DNA from: Chloroflexota bacterium
GTDB lineage: Bacteria > Chloroflexota > Limnocylindria > QHBO01
Length of the DNA stretch: 44,664 nucleotides
Assembly: GCA_038040195.1 (NCBI GenBank)
Contig: JBBPIR010000003.1
Span: forward strand, 1 to 44,664
Reading direction: 5' to 3'
Position 1 is the stretch's first letter; every line of letters begins with the position of its first letter. The notes beneath the pieces are model-generated. The model was not told the origin of the DNA, searched no databases, and saw only the letters and a program-made list of their open reading frames with translations. The position numbers were made by a program, and so were the translations under genes. Below are positions 17,763 to 26,375 of this stretch, one piece after another.

Positions 17763-19592
17763 ATGTGCGGGATCGTCGGCTACGTGGGACCGCGTGACGC
17801 GGCGCCGATTCTCCTCGAGGGCCTGCGCCGCCTCGAATACCGCGGCTACGACTCAGCCGGCATCGCGATTCGGACCGAACAGGGGACGGTGTTCGTGGAG
17901 AAGCGCGCGGGCAAGCTCCAGAACCTGACCGACCACCTGAACGGGACCACGCCGGCCGGTCACCCCGGCATCGCTCACACCCGTTGGGCCACCCACGGGG
18001 CCCCGACCGACCTGAATGCGCACCCCCACGCCGACTGCACCGGCAAACTGGCCCTCATCCACAACGGGATCATCGAGAACTACGCCGAGATCCGGGATCG
18101 GCTGGCCGGAGCCGGTCACGCCTTCACCTCGGAGACCGACACCGAAGTGCTGGCCCACCTCATCGAGGAGCGCTACACCGGCGACCTGGTCGAGGGCGTG
18201 CGCCTGGCCCTGCGCGAAGTGCGTGGCGCGTACGCCATCGGCGTCATGCACACCGATCATCCGGATCTCATCGTGGGCGCCCGGATGAACGTGCCCCTCA
18301 TCGTCGGCCTGGGAGAGGGCGAGGGGTTCCTGGCCAGCGACGTGCCGGCCATCCTGGAGCACACCCGGCGCATGATCATCCTCCACGAGGGCGACATTGC
18401 CGCGGTGACGTCCACCGGGACCCGCATCGTTGACCTCGACGGCGGGGTGCTCGACCGCGAGGTCACCGACATCACCTGGAACCTGGAAGCCGCCGAGAAG
18501 GGCGGCTTTGCCCATTTCACGCTCAAGGAGATCTACGAGCAGCCGCATGCCATCCAGGAGGCGCTGCGCGGCCGGGTCGACGGGCGTGGGGTCATCCGGC
18601 TGCCGGAGCTGGAGGCCATCGACGAGAAATTGCGCCTGGCAGAGCGTATCTACCTGGTGGCATGCGGCACCGCCCACTACGCCGGTGACGTGGGTGCGTA
18701 CCTCCTCCAGCAGTGGACCGGTGTGCCAGCCGTTTCGGTCATCGGCTCCGAGATGCGGTATGCCCCGCCCCCGATCGACGAGCGCACGCTCGTGATCGCC
18801 ATCAGCCAGTCCGGCGAGACGGCGGACACGATCGCCCCAACCCGCCTGGCCCGAGAGCGGGGCGCCACCGTGCTGGTGGTGACCAATGTGGTGGGCAGCG
18901 CCCTCACCCGGGACGGCCATGCCACGGCCTATCTGCAGGCCGGGCCGGAGATCGGGGTCGCCTCCACCAAGGCCTTCGTGACCCAGGTGCTCGTGCTCCA
19001 GATGATCGCCCTCCACCTGGCCCGGCTGCGCGGGACGATGACGCCGGCCCAGCTGACGACCTTCGGCCTGGGGCTCCGGGCGCTCCCGCGTGCGGCGGTG
19101 GCTGCCCTCGACAGCGCACCCCAGGTGCGCGACATCGCGCGCCGCTGGTCGGAGGTTCGGGACGTCATGTACATCGGGCGCGGGATCGGCTTTCCGATCG
19201 CGATGGAGGGCGCTCTCAAGCTCAAGGAGCTGTCGTACGTGCACGCCGAGGGATATGCCGCCGGCGAGCTGAAGCACGGTCCGATTGCTCTCCTCGACGT
19301 CGCGACGCCCCTGGTCGCCATCGTCATCAAGGGATCGGTATACGAAAAGGTGCTATCCAACGTGTCCGAGGCGCGCGCTCGGCAGGCCCCCGTGGTGGCC
19401 GTCGCCACCGAGGGCGATCACGAGATCGGCCAGTACGCCGACGAGGTCATCTACGTCCCGGAGACGCTCGAGGAGCTGTCGCCGGTGATCACCATCCTCC
19501 CGCTCCAGCTGCTCGCCTACGAGGTGGCCGTATCGCGCGGTGCCGATGTCGATCAGCCGCGCAACCTGGCCAAGTCGGTCACCGTCGAGTAA
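17763..19592 (+). CDS. glmS: glutamine-fructose-6-phosphate aminotransferase (isomerizing)
   Basis: Makes glucosamine-6-phosphate from fructose-6-phosphate and glutamine. The N-terminal class II amidotransferase begins with the nucleophile Cys2 (MCGIVGYVGPRDAAPILLEG) and has HTRWATHGAPTDLNAHPH. Two SIS sugar-isomerase domains follow (SQSGETADTIAPTRLARERG; GRGIGFPIAMEGALKLKEL), and the conserved C-terminus DQPRNLAKSVTVE is intact. The length is 609 residues. GGGAGG precedes the ATG. The 19-bp gap after glmM leaves no room for a glmS ribozyme. Confidence 0.98.
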   Translation: MCGIVGYVGPRDAAPILLEGLRRLEYRGYDSAGIAIRTEQGTVFVEKRAGKLQNLTDHLNGTTPAGHPGIAHTRWATHGAPTDLNAHPHADCTGKLALIHNGIIENYAEIRDRLAGAGHAFTSETDTEVLAHLIEERYTGDLVEGVRLALREVRGAYAIGVMHTDHPDLIVGARMNVPLIVGLGEGEGFLASDVPAILEHTRRMIILHEGDIAAVTSTGTRIVDLDGGVLDREVTDITWNLEAAEKGGFAHFTLKEIYEQPHAIQEALRGRVDGRGVIRLPELEAIDEKLRLAERIYLVACGTAHYAGDVGAYLLQQWTGVPAVSVIGSEMRYAPPPIDERTLVIAISQSGETADTIAPTRLARERGATVLVVTNVVGSALTRDGHATAYLQAGPEIGVASTKAFVTQVLVLQMIALHLARLRGTMTPAQLTTFGLGLRALPRAAVAALDSAPQVRDIARRWSEVRDVMYIGRGIGFPIAMEGALKLKELSYVHAEGYAAGELKHGPIALLDVATPLVAIVIKGSVYEKVLSNVSEARARQAPVVAVATEGDHEIGQYADEVIYVPETLEELSPVITILPLQLLAYEVAVSRGADVDQPRNLAKSVTVE

Positions 19593-19613
19593 CGATCGGG
19601 TGGGCGACGCCCG

Positions 19614-19994
19614 ATGAGCCGCCACGAGCTGGGCGTCGACCTGATTGACATCGATCGCATCGCCCAGACCCTGCGCCGCCACCCGCAACGCTTTCGGCGG
19701 CGCGTCCTGACCGACCGCGAGGACCGATACTGCGGCAAGCGGGTGGAACGCGTCGCCGGCCGCTGGGCGGCCAAGGAGGCGGTGAGCAAGGTGCTGGGAC
19801 TTGGCGTGCGCGGCGTGGGGTGGCGCGAGATCGAGGTGCTTCCGAACTTCGCCGGGCAGCCGCAGGTCCTGCTCCACGGCCGGGCTGCCGCCCGGGCGGC
19901 GCGACTGGGGATCGGTGAGGTGACCGTGTCGATCTCACATGAACGCCGGATGGCGGTGGCCGTCGCAATCGCGGACCGGCCGGCCGAGGCGTAG
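19614..19994 (+). CDS. acpS: holo-[acyl-carrier-protein] synthase
   Basis: Transfers phosphopantetheine from CoA to acyl carrier protein. Family motifs are LGVDLIDIDRIAQTL (Mg-binding D9) and GRWAAKEAVSKVLGLG (E55), plus VSISHERRMAVAVAI near the C-terminus. The length is 126 residues. It begins 21 bases after glmS and is followed immediately by the NAD(P)HX dehydratase gene, a frequent pairing. Confidence 0.95.
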   Translation: MSRHELGVDLIDIDRIAQTLRRHPQRFRRRVLTDREDRYCGKRVERVAGRWAAKEAVSKVLGLGVRGVGWREIEVLPNFAGQPQVLLHGRAAARAARLGIGEVTVSISHERRMAVAVAIADRPAEA

Positions 19995-19995
19995 G

Positions 19996-20913
19996 GTGGC
20001 GGTGGTCGCGGGGCGAGGAATCACGATCACCCAACGCTGGGTGGCGGAGCACCTTCCTCCACGGCCGGAACGCGGCCACAAAGGGACGTTCGGCCGCGTC
20101 CTCGTCATCGCCGGGTCACTCGAGTACGCGGGGGCAGCGCTCCTTACCGGCCTGGGCGCCGCCCGCGCCGGGGCCGGGCTGGTGTGCCTGGCGACGCCGG
20201 AATCGGTCGGGCTCCGCCTGCTGGGCCTGGTACCCGAGCTGACGTCACTCCTCCTCCCCGAGGAGGCGCTGGGGCTGGTGGCGCCGGCCGGGTGGCGGCA
20301 GCTGACGGCCGCTGCCCGCGAATACGACGCGGCGGTCGTGGGTCCGGGCCTGGGACGCCACGCGGCCACGCTGCGCCGCACCGCGCACCTGCTGGCCGAT
20401 CTGCGCCAGCCGGTGGTCATCGATGCCGATGGGCTGACCGCGCTCGCCGCCCGCGAGCGCTGGTGGCGCACCGTGTCTGCGCCCGCGGTGCTGAGCCCCC
20501 ACCCCGGTGAGTTCGCGCGCCTGCTGCGGGGCGGAGCGACACCGCCCGAGGACGACGACACGGCCCGCGAGGAGGCGGCCAGCGAGGCCGCTCGGCTGTG
20601 GGAGCACGTCGTGGTGCTGAAGGGCGCCAACACCGTGATCGCCGCGCCGGATGGCCAGCTCCTGCGCTCGGCGGTGGCCACCTCCGCGCTGGCGACGGCG
20701 GGCAGCGGCGATGTGCTGGCAGGTGCCATCGGGGCCATGCTGGCCGCGGGACTTCCCCCACTCGAGGCGGCCGCGGTCGGCGTGGCGGTCCATGCCGCGG
20801 CTGGCCTGCTGGCCGAGCAGCGGATCGGATCGGCTGGTGTGCTCGCGACCGATGTGGCTCGTCTGCTGCCGGAGACGATCTCCCTCCTGCGCGGGCGCGA
20901 GGCGAAGCGATGA
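19996..20913 (+). CDS. nnrD: ADP-dependent (S)-NAD(P)H-hydrate dehydratase
   Basis: Repairs hydrated NAD(P)HX. This is the ribokinase-like C-terminal half of the YjeF family: HKGTFGRVLVIAGSLEYAGA, VVIDADGLTAL, LSPHPGEFARLL, VVLKGANTVIA and AGSGDVLAGAIGAMLAAGLP. The N-terminal epimerase domain found fused in many YjeF proteins is absent. A short N-terminal segment (ITQRWVAEHLPPRP) is the usual linker. The GTG at 19996 follows acpS by one base and gives 305 residues; a GTG at 20002 is an alternative. A longer start at 19939 would overlap acpS. Confidence 0.92.
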   Translation: MAVVAGRGITITQRWVAEHLPPRPERGHKGTFGRVLVIAGSLEYAGAALLTGLGAARAGAGLVCLATPESVGLRLLGLVPELTSLLLPEEALGLVAPAGWRQLTAAAREYDAAVVGPGLGRHAATLRRTAHLLADLRQPVVIDADGLTALAARERWWRTVSAPAVLSPHPGEFARLLRGGATPPEDDDTAREEAASEAARLWEHVVVLKGANTVIAAPDGQLLRSAVATSALATAGSGDVLAGAIGAMLAAGLPPLEAAAVGVAVHAAAGLLAEQRIGSAGVLATDVARLLPETISLLRGREAKR

Positions 20914-22043
20914 TGACGACGGCGGTGGCGAGCCGCCATCGAGCCTGGATCGACATCGACCACACCGCCCTGGTGGCCAACCTGGCCGCCCTGCGGAGGC
21001 TGGCAGGCCCGGCCCAGGTCATCGCCGTGGTCAAGGCCAACGCCTACGGCCACGGGGCGGTGGAGGTGGCACAGACCCTGGTCGATCATGGCGCCGAGCG
21101 ACTCAGCGTGGCGACCTTGTCGGAGGCGATGGAGCTCCGGGCGAACGGGTTGGCCGGTCCCCTCGTCCTGCTGTGGGGGATCGGGGCCGACGACGCCGAG
21201 GCCGTGGCTGCCATCGGGGTGGAGCCGATGGTCGACAACCTGGCGGAGCTGGGCTGGCTCGAAGCCGCCGGGGCCGCGGCCGGCCGGCGGATCGAAGTCC
21301 ACCTGAAGGTGGACACCGGCCTGAGTCGGCAGGGCATCGAACCTGCCGGCGCCGTGGAGCTGGCGACCCGCATCGCGGCCAGCCGGCACCTGGGGCTGGC
21401 CGGAACCATGACCCATCTGGCGGCGGTTGGCGAGGACGAGGCACATACCGATTTGCAGCTCCAACGGCTGGCCGGGGTGCTCGACGGGCTGCGCGCGAAC
21501 GGGATCGACCCCGGGTTGGTCCACGTCGGCGCCACGGGCGCCATCCTCGCCGGCGTGGGCGGCTTCGCCGATGCAGTGCGGCCCGGAGTCGGCCTGTTCG
21601 GCATGGCACCCGGCTGGGCCGATGCCCGCGCGGCGGGCCTGACGCCGATCCTCAGCCTGCGCACACTACCCCTCCGGATCTTCGACGTGGCGGCGGGCAC
21701 GCCGGTTGGCTACGGCCTGCGTTGGGAGGCGCCGCGCGCGGCGCGGCTGGCGACTCTGCCCATCGGCTATGGTGACGGCTGGCCGCGGGTGCACCTCAAC
21801 AACGGCGTGGCGCTGGTTCACGGGCAGCGGGTGCCGATGGTCGGCGCGATCAGCATGGACGGCCTGGTGGTCGACGTCTCGGACGCGGAGTCGCCGAACC
21901 TGGACGACGAATTCGTCCTGATCGGCCGCCAGGGCAACCAGGAGATCACCGCCGACGAGGTGGCTGAGCAGCGACGTACGATCAACTACGAGGTGACGAC
22001 CATGCTCCGCCAACGCCTCCCCCGGCGGCACGGCCGCCCATGA
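20910..22043 (+). CDS. alr: alanine racemase
   Basis: PLP enzyme converting L- to D-alanine for peptidoglycan. The PLP lysine is K42 in VIAVVKANAYGHGAVEVAQ. LKVDTGLSRQGI, GTMTHLAAVGEDEAH, VGYGLRW, LPIGYGDGWPR and GAISMDGLVVDVSD follow in order. The ATG at 20910 overlaps the nnrD TGA; the ATG at 20913 is an alternative. The length of about 377 residues is typical. The longer reading frame from 20598 overlaps nnrD and is not used. Confidence 0.96.
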   Translation: MMTTAVASRHRAWIDIDHTALVANLAALRRLAGPAQVIAVVKANAYGHGAVEVAQTLVDHGAERLSVATLSEAMELRANGLAGPLVLLWGIGADDAEAVAAIGVEPMVDNLAELGWLEAAGAAAGRRIEVHLKVDTGLSRQGIEPAGAVELATRIAASRHLGLAGTMTHLAAVGEDEAHTDLQLQRLAGVLDGLRANGIDPGLVHVGATGAILAGVGGFADAVRPGVGLFGMAPGWADARAAGLTPILSLRTLPLRIFDVAAGTPVGYGLRWEAPRAARLATLPIGYGDGWPRVHLNNGVALVHGQRVPMVGAISMDGLVVDVSDAESPNLDDEFVLIGRQGNQEITADEVAEQRRTINYEVTTMLRQRLPRRHGRP

Positions 22044-23677
22044 CGACCCAGACGATCGACGCAGCCGAGCCGCGTCCAACGTCGACCCCGGTGCGTCCCG
22101 TTCCCGAGACCGAGCTCTCCCTCCTTCTGGACGTCGGCAGCGCCTGGACCAAGGCCGCCCTGGTGGGGCGGGCGGGCGGTCGCTGGCGGATCGTGAGCGG
22201 GGCCGCCCAACCCAGTTCCTGGGGCGAATCGGTCCTTGTCGAAGATCTTGTCGGCCGCCTGGTTCCCCATGCCGACGCCCGTCTGTCGCGACGACTGGCG
22301 CTCCTGGTCCGTGACGCGCCACGGATCACCTGTCAGTCGCCGCGGCGGCCGGGACGCCTGGCGGTCGTGGCTGACACGACGGCTGACCAGGAGGCCGCCA
22401 CGTTGGTCGCCACTCGGAATGGCTGGAGCGTGGTGGCCGCGCTGGCCGGGAACGACCGCCGTCCCGAGTCGGAGCGCTACGAGCCCATCCGTGACGCAGA
22501 GCCCGACGCCTGGCTGGCGGTGTCCTCGGACGGCTCCCCGCCTCCCGAAGGCGCGTTGTGGGGCGTGCTTGCAGCGGCCCGTGGCTCATCCGGCGCCCCG
22601 CTCCTGGTCGTCGGCGCCGAGGATGTTCAGGGGCCCTTCGCCCGGCTCTTCGGACCGGCCACGCAGTGGATTGGTCCGCTCGTGGATGACACGCTGTCCG
22701 CGGCCCTGTTGAACCTGCTGGCGCAGGCGAACGGTCCGGGCGAGGTCCGGTCCCTGGCCCCGATCGCGTTTGGTCGCTCGATGGTGGCCCTGGCGCGGGG
22801 CCTTGGCCTGGAGGTCCTGGGCGTTGACCTGGGGGCCACCTGGCTGGGCTGGGGAGCGGCCACGCCGAGCGGTGGGACGACCGCCATCCTGGCCGGTACC
22901 GGAGACCGCCCGCTGCCGGAGGGCTCCCGCGCAGCGGCCGAACTGCTGCCCGCCGACGTCGACGAGTTCGCCACCACTGACGCGATGGCCAACCTGGCCA
23001 CTCGGCCCATGGCGGTACCCTCTTCGATCGCTGAAGCGGCCATTGTTCAGGCGCTCGGCATCGACCGCCTGGCCGCAGCGCGGCGGTGGCTGGGAGGCTG
23101 CCCGCCGGTTGATCTGCTGGTGGGCGGCGGCCGCCTTCTGGCCGGCGCGGTGCATCCCGGGGATGCGGCCCTCGCCCTCCTCGACGGACTGCGCCCCGCC
23201 GGGGTCACCCAGCTTGCGGTGGACCCGTGGGGGATCTGCGGCCCGTTGGGCACGCTGGCCGGCGAGGACGTCGATGAAGGCCTGGAGACGCTGCGCGACG
23301 ACCTGCTGGTGCCCCTGGGCACGTCGGTCGTGTCCCACGGCGGGCGACCCGGGCAGGTGGCGCTCCGGGCTCGCCTCCACCGTCCGGGGTGGCCGGACTC
23401 GACCCGCCACGAAGTCCGGGTCGGAGGTGTGGCCGTCCTGCCGCTCGAACGGGGAGCATCGGGCGAGCTCGAGATCGAGCTCGAGCGCGGCGTCGAGCTC
23501 GGCGTGGGGTATCGAGCGCGACGGGTCCGGGCGGCGGTAACCGGCGGGGCGGTGGGAGTCATCCTGGATGCCCGCGACGACCCGATCCAGCTTCCGACCC
23601 GCCCCGGTGATGCTCGGAGCCTGATCCAGTCGTGGCGCGACGCGCTGCGGCGCGAAGGGCGACCGGCGGCCGGCTGA
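22040..23677 (+). CDS. MutL/GlmL-family actin-fold protein, altered ATPase motif
   Basis: Resembles the GlmL/MutL family associated with B12-dependent glutamate mutase. The N-terminal phosphate-1 motif is LLLDVGSAWTKAALV. The C-terminal family signature is strong: a Gly-rich loop LLVGGGRLLAGAVHPGDAAL followed by LDGLRPAGVTQLAVDPWGI and CGPLGTLAGED. The second phosphate motif, usually DVGGATTDV-like, reads VDLGATWLGWGAA, so the Thr-Asp pair is lost. No mutase subunit is encoded nearby, so a mutase role is doubtful. The ATG overlaps alr, and the stop overlaps the next gene. The function is unknown. Confidence 0.8.
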   Translation: MTTQTIDAAEPRPTSTPVRPVPETELSLLLDVGSAWTKAALVGRAGGRWRIVSGAAQPSSWGESVLVEDLVGRLVPHADARLSRRLALLVRDAPRITCQSPRRPGRLAVVADTTADQEAATLVATRNGWSVVAALAGNDRRPESERYEPIRDAEPDAWLAVSSDGSPPPEGALWGVLAAARGSSGAPLLVVGAEDVQGPFARLFGPATQWIGPLVDDTLSAALLNLLAQANGPGEVRSLAPIAFGRSMVALARGLGLEVLGVDLGATWLGWGAATPSGGTTAILAGTGDRPLPEGSRAAAELLPADVDEFATTDAMANLATRPMAVPSSIAEAAIVQALGIDRLAAARRWLGGCPPVDLLVGGGRLLAGAVHPGDAALALLDGLRPAGVTQLAVDPWGICGPLGTLAGEDVDEGLETLRDDLLVPLGTSVVSHGGRPGQVALRARLHRPGWPDSTRHEVRVGGVAVLPLERGASGELEIELERGVELGVGYRARRVRAAVTGGAVGVILDARDDPIQLPTRPGDARSLIQSWRDALRREGRPAAG

Positions 23678-24714
23678 TGACGACTGCCGATCCGTACCGG
23701 CACCAGATGCGTCTTCCCGCCGGGGCTGAGGCGGTGGTCGCCGTCGGCGACGAGGTCGGGCCCGGCGACCCGCTGGCCCGAACGGTGCGAGCGATCGCTG
23801 CCCGCACCATTCCCGTCGCGCGGCCGTTGCGTCGAAAGCGGGGCGAGATGGCCGAGCTGCTCCTCGCGAAGCCAGGGGATCGGGTGCGAGCGGATCAGCC
23901 GCTGGCTCGGACACCTGAGCGCGAGGTCCGGTCACCCATCGACGCCATGTTCCTGGCCTACCAACCGTCGGACGGCATGGCTCACCTGCTCCTGCTCGAA
24001 CCCGCTGAGCCGATCCGGAGCGAGGTGCGCGGGATGGTGATGGAGGTCGAGGAGCGGTCGATCACCGTCGCCGTCCCCGGCGTGCAGTTGGCCGGCACGG
24101 GTGGGACCGGACCTGCCGTGCACGGGCAGCTGAGCCTGCTGGTCAGCGATGCGGAGGCCGTCCTGGAGCCGGCCGCGATCGATGCCAACAGCGCCGGTCG
24201 GATCGTGGTCGGCGGCTCATGGGCCTCGGCCGAGGCGATCACCCGGGCGCGTGCCGTGGGCGTGGCCGCCATCGTGGTCGGCGGGCTGCACGCGCGCGAG
24301 CTGGCCGACTTCGCCGGGCTGCAACGCCGCCGCAGCCTCCTGGGTACCGCCGCACCACATTTCGCGGTGCTCACCCTGGATGGGTACGGGCGCGCCGGGA
24401 TGGATCCGGCGCGATTCGCCTGGCTCAAGGCCCACGCCGGCCAACCAGCCACCGTCCTGGGCGACCGACGCCGGCTCCTCATCTATGACGCCTCGCCGGC
24501 ACCGGTGCGGGTGGCGCGCGCGGTGGTGGGGGATCGGGTCGTGATCGTGTCCGGGCCCGGCCGCGGCCAGGCCGGCCTGCTGAGCGAGGTACCCGCCCAG
24601 CCGATGGCCATCGGGTCAGGCATCAGCGCGTTGTGCGGCATGATCCGCCTCGACGCCGGGCGGACGGTCAGCGTGGCACTTGCCAATCTGGAGGCCAGCC
24701 CCCCGCTCTCCTGA
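23677..24714 (+). CDS. unrecognised protein paired with GlmL-like gene
   Basis: I do not recognise the family with confidence. The 345 residues have no signal peptide or membrane segment. Two stretches resemble the hairpin of biotinyl/lipoyl barrel-sandwich domains: VVAVGDEVGPGDPLARTVRA near the start and LLAKPGDRVRADQPLARTPE followed by VRSPIDAMFLAY. A central alpha/beta part contains GRIVVGGSWASAEAITRARA and AAIVVGGLHARELADF. Near the C-terminus is a KOW-like stretch (VGDRVVIVSGPGRGQAGLL). The ATG shares one base with the upstream stop, which suggests joint function with the GlmL-like protein. No catalytic residues can be named. Confidence 0.75.
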   Translation: MTTADPYRHQMRLPAGAEAVVAVGDEVGPGDPLARTVRAIAARTIPVARPLRRKRGEMAELLLAKPGDRVRADQPLARTPEREVRSPIDAMFLAYQPSDGMAHLLLLEPAEPIRSEVRGMVMEVEERSITVAVPGVQLAGTGGTGPAVHGQLSLLVSDAEAVLEPAAIDANSAGRIVVGGSWASAEAITRARAVGVAAIVVGGLHARELADFAGLQRRRSLLGTAAPHFAVLTLDGYGRAGMDPARFAWLKAHAGQPATVLGDRRRLLIYDASPAPVRVARAVVGDRVVIVSGPGRGQAGLLSEVPAQPMAIGSGISALCGMIRLDAGRTVSVALANLEASPPLS

Positions 24715-24720
24715 CATACT
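24715..24720 (+). promoter_or_regulatory. -10-like element 7 bp before tsaE start (leaderless type)
   Basis: CATACT ends seven bases before the GTG start of tsaE, and no Shine-Dalgarno sequence is present. It fits the recurrent pattern described in the findings, with C in place of the first T. No -35 match at the usual distance. Confidence 0.35.
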
Positions 24721-24727
24721 CGCCGGC

Positions 24728-25231
24728 GTGAAGGCGACTGCTACCGCGGCCACGGCCGAGGGCCGGATCCGCTCCTCGTCGGCCGCCACGACCCGACGTA
24801 TCGGCCGCTGGCTGGGACGGGCCGCCCAGCCGGGCACCTGCCTGGCCCTGGTCGGGCCACTCGGTGCGGGCAAGACCCAGCTCGCCAAGGGGGTGGCGCG
24901 GGGCCTCGGCGTGCGCAACGTCGTGAACAGCCCCACGTTCATCATCGTGAACGAGCATGTCGGCAGGCTGCCCCTGTTCCACGTCGACGCCTACCGGCTG
25001 ACCGATGCCGACGAGGCGCGCCAGGCCGGCGTATTCGACGAGCGGCAGGCGGAGGGTGTCACGGTCATCGAGTGGGCCGAGCGCCTCGACGGCTGGCTCC
25101 CGCCGGATCACCTGCGGATCGAGATCACGGCGGACCCGTCTCTGCCAAACCTCCGGTTTCTCCGCTGGCGAGCCACCGGCCCCCGACATACGGACCTGTC
25201 CCGGGTCCTGGAGGTCTCCGAAACGCCATGA
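24728..25231 (+). CDS. tsaE: tRNA t6A biosynthesis ATPase TsaE
   Basis: P-loop ATPase that drives turnover of the TsaB-TsaD complex making N6-threonylcarbamoyl-adenosine at tRNA position 37. The Walker A is LVGPLGAGKT (residues 41-50 from the GTG at 24728). VVNSPTFIIVNEH, LFHVDAYRL and VTVIEWAERL are family motifs. The length is 167 residues. The GTG lies 13 bases after the previous stop; the ATG at 24680 would overlap that gene and adds nothing conserved. First of four linked genes tsaE-tsaB-rimI-tsaD. Confidence 0.94.
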   Translation: MKATATAATAEGRIRSSSAATTRRIGRWLGRAAQPGTCLALVGPLGAGKTQLAKGVARGLGVRNVVNSPTFIIVNEHVGRLPLFHVDAYRLTDADEARQAGVFDERQAEGVTVIEWAERLDGWLPPDHLRIEITADPSLPNLRFLRWRATGPRHTDLSRVLEVSETP

Positions 25232-25863
25232 TCGGGGCGCTGGACAGCTCGTCAAGCGATCAATCGGTGGCCCTGGCCGATCCGACCGGCCGCCTGTTGG
25301 GCAGCGCGGCCTGGAGCGCTGAGCGCGGCCAGGGGGGCGAGCTCCTGCCCCGTCTGCTCCAGCTCCTCGACCAACAGGGCGCCACGCTGCGGGACGTCAC
25401 CGCCATCGCGGTCGGCATCGGCCCCGGATCGTTCACCGGCCTGCGGGTCGGGCTCGCGCTGGCCAAGGGCCTCGTTGCCGGCCTGGGCTGCCCCATCGTC
25501 GGGATACCGAGCCTGGACGCCTGGTTGGTCGCGGTCCCGGAGGCGGACGCCGCCCTGACCCGCGCCGGGGCCTCCGACGTGTACGCCCGTGCCCGAGACC
25601 AGGCGGAACCGCAGATCGTGGCCTTCGCCGCGCTGTCGGCCGCGGCCCGAGCCCGCCCCCTGGTGGCGCCACGTGCTCTGGCCGCCACCCTTGGGCTCAC
25701 CAACGCCCAACCGCCTGACGGGGCCGCGGCCGCCGTGGCTCGCCTGGCTGCCGACCGGTTCCGGGACGGATCGGTGGATGACGTCGCCCAGCTCGAACCG
25801 GTCTACCTGCGTCCGCCGCGCGGGCTCGGCGACGCCGCCCCGGCCCCAATCACGTGGCTCTGA
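25228..25863 (+). CDS. tsaB: tRNA t6A biosynthesis protein TsaB
   Basis: Inactive paralogue and partner of TsaD in the t6A complex. It begins MIGALDSSSSDQSVALADPT and has VGIGPGSFTGLRVGLALAKG, the key family signature. The ATG at 25228 overlaps the tsaE stop and gives 211 residues. The C-terminus ends with a short VYLRPP motif as in other TsaB proteins. Confidence 0.93.
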   Translation: MIGALDSSSSDQSVALADPTGRLLGSAAWSAERGQGGELLPRLLQLLDQQGATLRDVTAIAVGIGPGSFTGLRVGLALAKGLVAGLGCPIVGIPSLDAWLVAVPEADAALTRAGASDVYARARDQAEPQIVAFAALSAAARARPLVAPRALAATLGLTNAQPPDGAAAAVARLAADRFRDGSVDDVAQLEPVYLRPPRGLGDAAPAPITWL

Positions 25864-26375
25864 CCGCGGCGGTTCGCTTTGGGCCCATGGGACCCGATGA
25901 CATTCCGGCCGTGCTCGAGATCGAACGTCGGAGCTTCACGACGCCGTGGCCACCGGAGGCGTTCACCCAGGAGCTGACCCACAACCGGTTGGCTCGGTAC
26001 ACCGTTGCGCGGCAAGGGGGCGCCGTCGTCGGCTATGCCGGGTTGTGGCTGATGGTGGACGAGGCGCATATCACGACCTTCGCGGTCCACCCCGACTGGC
26101 GTCGACAGGGGGTCGGGCATCGCCTGATCCAGGCGCTGCTGGTCGCGGCCACCGACCTCGGAGCGTCGCGGATGACCCTGGAAGTCCGCGCCTCCAACCT
26201 GGCCGCCCAGTCCCTGTACCGGGGTCACGGATTCCAGATCGCCGGGCGCCGGGAGCGCTACTACACCGATGACGGCGAGGACGCCTACATCATGACCACC
26301 CCGCCTCTGGCCGATCCGGCCATGCGTGAGGCGCTCGAGGCCGCCCGCGCCGCCGAGGAGGACGAGGAGGCGTGA
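25854..26375 (+). CDS. rimI: ribosomal-protein-alanine N-acetyltransferase RimI-like
   Basis: GNAT acetyltransferase; RimI of E. coli acetylates the N-terminus of S18. The family elements are IERRSFTTPWPPEAFTQELT, the acetyl-CoA loop VHPDWRRQGVGHRLIQALL and the end motif LEVRASNLAAQSLYRGHGFQ with RRERYYTDDGEDAYIM. The GTG at 25854 overlaps tsaB by ten bases. The product is 173 residues with an Ala/Glu-rich C-terminal tail. The genomic placement between tsaB and tsaD is widespread in bacteria. Confidence 0.92.
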   Translation: MALTAAVRFGPMGPDDIPAVLEIERRSFTTPWPPEAFTQELTHNRLARYTVARQGGAVVGYAGLWLMVDEAHITTFAVHPDWRRQGVGHRLIQALLVAATDLGASRMTLEVRASNLAAQSLYRGHGFQIAGRRERYYTDDGEDAYIMTTPPLADPAMREALEAARAAEEDEEA

